Source: Phocaeicola vulgatus
GTDB lineage: Bacteria; Bacteroidota; Bacteroidia; Bacteroidales; Tannerellaceae
NCBI GenBank assembly: GCA_022009975.1
Contig: CP091733.1
Location: 2,338,501 to 2,402,500 of the forward strand
DNA: 64,000 nt
Direction: 5' to 3'
A program made the position numbers and the translations under genes. Shown piece after piece: positions 61,221 through 64,000 of the stretch; positions within the stretch are counted from its first letter, which is position 1, and the number at the start of each line of letters is the position of its first letter. The notes beneath the pieces are model-generated. The model did not search any database. It worked only from the letters and a program-made list of their open reading frames with translations, and was not told the origin of the DNA.

Positions 61221-61334
61221 ATGAAATCCACCGGAGAATTGGAAGGGGAAGCTATTGAGATAACTTTAAAATTACTTGGAGATGTCAAGGATTTTTACGA
61301 ATATTGCGACATAAAACCATGCCCGGATTCTTAG
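61221..61334 (+). CDS. Possible 37-residue protein
   Basis: An ATG at 61221 opens a frame reading MKSTGELEGEAIEITLKLLG then DVKDFYEYCDIKPCPDS before a stop at 61334. The composition is protein-like and acidic. It lies 48 bp before lemA. I know of no family. It could instead be the end of a lost gene. Confidence 0.35.
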   Translation: MKSTGELEGEAIEITLKLLGDVKDFYEYCDIKPCPDS

Positions 61335-61381
61335 GCATATCATTTTAATATAGCGAACGGGCACATTAAATAAATAAGAAT

Positions 61382-62131
61382 ATGGGAAACTTATTAGACG
61401 AAGTAACAGGACCTGTGAATGACCAAGGTCGTGATGTACATGTGATAGACCGCCAACTGCCAGTTAAAATCGGCTTTGGCTCCACGTTATTTGAAATTGC
61501 ATTGTGGATAACCATCCCGGTGCTTGTGTTATTGTACGTACTAATCATGGGAGCAACACTTGAAAATGCTTTGTTGGTAGGCATAGTTGGATGTTTGGCA
61601 GGAATCTTGCCCGGTGTGATTTTCATCTTTATGAAGATATCAGCCCGCAACTACTTCTTACAGCTTGAGCAACGCATCCAAGCAGAAGCTTCCAATATCG
61701 ACAACTATTTGGAACAGCGCGTACAGATATTGCAAAATGTCGTGGGACTGGTGGAACGTGCGATTGACCTCGATAAAGATGTCATGAAAGCTGTGGCTGC
61801 CCTTCGAGGGGGTGCCGTGAATGCGGAAAACCGGAACGAAGTGAACCAACAAGTAGACCATGCATTCGGCCGTTTATTCCCACAAGTGGAAGCTTACCCG
61901 GAATTGAAAGCGCACAATGCGATAGCAGACGCCATGCAACAAAACAATTACCTGCAAAGGGAGATTACTGCCGCACGCACCGTTTACAACAGTCGTGTCA
62001 CCCAATGGAACACCGATATTTTTGCTTGGCCGACAAAGATGATTGTGGCTGCACGACAAGGCTACACGACACGTATTCCTTTCACAGCATCTGCCGAGAC
62101 ACGTGCCATGGCAAGAAACAAGTTCTTTTAA
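61382..62131 (+). CDS. LemA-family membrane protein
   Basis: A 249-residue protein. Two N-terminal membrane helices (IALWITIPVLVLLYVLIMGA, ALLVGIVGCLAGILPGVIFI) are followed by the long helical LemA domain with NIDNYLEQRVQILQNVVGLV, YPELKAHNAIADAMQQNNYL and the basic pattern AARTVYNSRVTQWNTDIFAW. LemA proteins have no settled biochemical role. It is followed after 13 bp by a large partner gene, so the two form an operon. Confidence 0.88.
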   Translation: MGNLLDEVTGPVNDQGRDVHVIDRQLPVKIGFGSTLFEIALWITIPVLVLLYVLIMGATLENALLVGIVGCLAGILPGVIFIFMKISARNYFLQLEQRIQAEASNIDNYLEQRVQILQNVVGLVERAIDLDKDVMKAVAALRGGAVNAENRNEVNQQVDHAFGRLFPQVEAYPELKAHNAIADAMQQNNYLQREITAARTVYNSRVTQWNTDIFAWPTKMIVAARQGYTTRIPFTASAETRAMARNKFF

Positions 62132-62144
62132 GATATAGTTCAGG

Positions 62145-63881
62145 ATGAAAGACATCTACGACCCACTCACCGAGTATGTCAATGTGTTTCGTGACCGTTT
62201 TAAGGAAATCACTGAAACCACCTTTTCCGAACTGGCAGGAGAAGCGCAAGTTGATATCGAAGCCAACCACGAAACATGCCGCCAGTTATATGAAACCGAG
62301 AAGATATTGTCTTCCGTGGAATCATATATCAGCCGATGGAAGGCGTGGCGTTTGCTCTTGTGGCTGGGTGTCGTAGCCGGAGTAATCTATATTTATGTTT
62401 GCTATGAAGAACTGCGGTATCTGACGCCACGGTTGCTTGTCCTCATTGCCGTGGCTATTTTGGCCGCTATCATTTATCTGTGCGTCAGAGTGCGTCCCCG
62501 ATTGAATAAGCTTAAGTCGGAACAGGGCGACTTAACAGCAACTGCAGAGCATTTCAAAGCGGAAGCATGGCAACAGATGTCCTCGCTCAACCGTTTATAT
62601 GACTGGGATATATTAACCCGAATGATGTCCCAAACCGTTCCCCGTTTGGAGTTCGACGCCTATTTCACGACACAACGATTGGCGGACCTGAAAGCGGTCT
62701 ATCATTGGGACGAATCTTTCAACAAGGAGCGATCTGTGATTTATTCCCATTCCGGCCTTATCAATGGCAATCCATTCGTCATCTGCCGAACCCGGAAAAT
62801 GAACATGGGCGCAAAAACCTATTATGGTTCAAAGACAATCTATTGGACTGAACGGCAACAAGGTTCTGACGGGAAATATCATACGGTCCAATGTTCCGAA
62901 ACTCTTACAGCCAGTTATACCGCTCCTTTCCCTGAATATTTCGAGAAGACGCGCCTCATTTATGGCAACACGGCAGCTCCCGACTTGATTTTCTATCGCA
63001 AGCAAAGTGGATTGGCAGGGAAGGAAAACTCTTTATCGTTCAAATGGAAGAAGCGTTCTTTACGCAAGAAGGCTCGTAACTTGACGAATGGAGACTTTGC
63101 CATGATGACAAACGAGGAGTTTGAAGTGGCATTCAACACAAGCAATCGCAACAACAACCAGCAATTCGCACTTCTTTTCACTCCATTGGCACAAGAAAAT
63201 ATGCTCAAGCTCTTAAGAGATAAAGAAGTAGGTTATGGGGATGATTTCGACTTTGACAAGAACCTGATGATTAACACGATTATTCCCGACCACATGCAGG
63301 CCTTGAACTTGGATATGAATCCGGAGCAGTATCGCAACTTCGACTATGAAAAGGCGAAAGAAGATTTCTATGCAATCAACGCCCGATACTTCCGTGCCAT
63401 CTATTTCAGTTTGGCTCCGCTTCTCTGTGTACCTATGTATCAACAGATTCGTCCTCAACAAGAAATCTATGGTCATGATATGGAACGTCACAGTGCCTTT
63501 TGGGAACATGAAGCGTTAGCAAACTTTTGGGGGCAGGATCATTTCAAGCATCCAAGCTGTGTGACGGATTGTATTCTGAAAACTACCGAAAAGACGGATG
63601 GAGAGGGAGTTTCAACAATTGCCGTCCAAGCACACGGTTATCGTTCCAAGGAAAGGGTAACTTATATCAGCAAATGGGGCGGAGATGGGCGTATGCACCG
63701 CGTACCTGTTTATTGGGAAGAATATCTTCCGGTTACCGGGAAAGGGACAATCTACATGAAAGAGGACAATGACATCAAAGAGGGTGGCATCACGCACCGC
63801 CAACGCCTGAATCATATAAGCGATGTGCTCGACAAAACCCATTTGGATTTATATCGGAGACACATCGCTTCTAAAGTGTAA
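62145..63881 (+). CDS. Large two-helix membrane protein paired with LemA
   Basis: A 578-residue protein with two membrane helices at about residues 68-112 (LLLWLGVVAGVIYIYVCYEE, LLVLIAVAILAAIIYLCVRV). They are preceded by a helical segment (VFRDRFKEITETTFSELAGE) and followed by a large soluble domain with HSGLINGNPFVICRTRKMNM and NGDFAMMTNEEFEVAFNTSN. I do not recognise a catalytic motif. It resembles proteins found next to lemA in other genomes. The frame is intact. Confidence 0.65.
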   Translation: MKDIYDPLTEYVNVFRDRFKEITETTFSELAGEAQVDIEANHETCRQLYETEKILSSVESYISRWKAWRLLLWLGVVAGVIYIYVCYEELRYLTPRLLVLIAVAILAAIIYLCVRVRPRLNKLKSEQGDLTATAEHFKAEAWQQMSSLNRLYDWDILTRMMSQTVPRLEFDAYFTTQRLADLKAVYHWDESFNKERSVIYSHSGLINGNPFVICRTRKMNMGAKTYYGSKTIYWTERQQGSDGKYHTVQCSETLTASYTAPFPEYFEKTRLIYGNTAAPDLIFYRKQSGLAGKENSLSFKWKKRSLRKKARNLTNGDFAMMTNEEFEVAFNTSNRNNNQQFALLFTPLAQENMLKLLRDKEVGYGDDFDFDKNLMINTIIPDHMQALNLDMNPEQYRNFDYEKAKEDFYAINARYFRAIYFSLAPLLCVPMYQQIRPQQEIYGHDMERHSAFWEHEALANFWGQDHFKHPSCVTDCILKTTEKTDGEGVSTIAVQAHGYRSKERVTYISKWGGDGRMHRVPVYWEEYLPVTGKGTIYMKEDNDIKEGGITHRQRLNHISDVLDKTHLDLYRRHIASKV

Positions 63882-63886
63882 ACTAT

Positions 63887-64000
63887 TCAATTAGTGACAA
63901 ACACCGAATGGATGCCGGCTTCTTTCAAGTCAATGGTCTGTTCTTTACCGGAAACAGCATGCATGCATCGGATTTGATCCTCTCCTGTAGTCTGCACCTG
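63887..64000 (-). CDS. C-terminal end of an unidentified gene
   Basis: The last 37 codons of a minus-strand gene enter from the right edge, reading GEDQIRCMHAVSGKEQTIDL and ending GIHSVFVTN. It converges with the LemA operon. Too little is present to name a product. Confidence 0.45.
   Translation of the reverse strand, partial: QVQTTGEDQIRCMHAVSGKEQTIDLKEAGIHSVFVTN

Overview
The window is chromosomal DNA of a member of the Bacteroidales, most likely a gut Bacteroides or Parabacteroides relative. The evidence is the paired methylmalonyl-CoA mutase genes, the DUF6057, DUF6565 and DUF4143 protein families, the GH95 and GH123 enzymes, and many promoters of the Bacteroides form (TTTG, about 19 bp, TAnnTTTG). 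Genus and species cannot be fixed from the sequence alone.

About thirty single-base frameshifts interrupt genes, including housekeeping genes such as pheT and carB. Many fall in homopolymer runs. The simplest explanation is long-read consensus error rather than gene decay, so broken genes are reported here as one gene each with the break points given. True decay is claimed only where a part is missing or an element is inserted.

Layout: 0-7.3 kb holds yebC, pheT and the mutB-mutA operon, all on the minus strand. From 7.4 to 10.4 kb come tRNA-Glu, riboflavin synthase, purA and a membrane metalloprotease. From 10.4 to 14.1 kb there is a repeat-rich gap and then the wreck of a surface-polysaccharide locus cut up by two insertion-sequence remnants. 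From 14.2 to 25.4 kb are a GH95 enzyme, a DUF389 membrane protein, a Vsr endonuclease, Nnr, an NhaD-type antiporter, a UDG-family glycosylase, tRNA-Pro and an RluA-type pseudouridine synthase. From 25.5 to 31.6 kb are an ECF sigma factor with two envelope proteins, a nucleoside hydrolase, a GH123-like enzyme and a small lipoprotein. From 31.7 to 39.0 kb are a leader/ncRNA unit, carB, a Y_Y_Y-type regulator and a Tat-exported SQR-like flavoprotein. From 39.1 to 46.7 kb, all on the minus strand, are a polysaccharide export pair, a haem-motif beta-propeller lipoprotein, a DUF6057 protein and a PurF paralogue without its catalytic cysteine.

From 46.9 to 61.2 kb lies a defence island bracketed by two near-identical direct repeats of about 92 bp. 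It contains a DUF4143 ATPase with a small overlooked partner gene, a candidate ncRNA, a tracrRNA, cas9-cas1-cas2 of type II-C, a CRISPR array of 64 perfect repeats, a restriction-modification fragment split by a MITE, a second DUF4143 ATPase and a truncated serine recombinase. The window ends with a LemA gene and its large membrane partner.

Two observations stand out. First, the CRISPR array contains families of near-duplicate spacers, which suggests repeated acquisition from diverged versions of the same targets. Second, at least six intergenic regions carry short tandem arrays with unit lengths of 11, 22 or 23 bp, that is one or two DNA helical turns, and no listed gene explains them.
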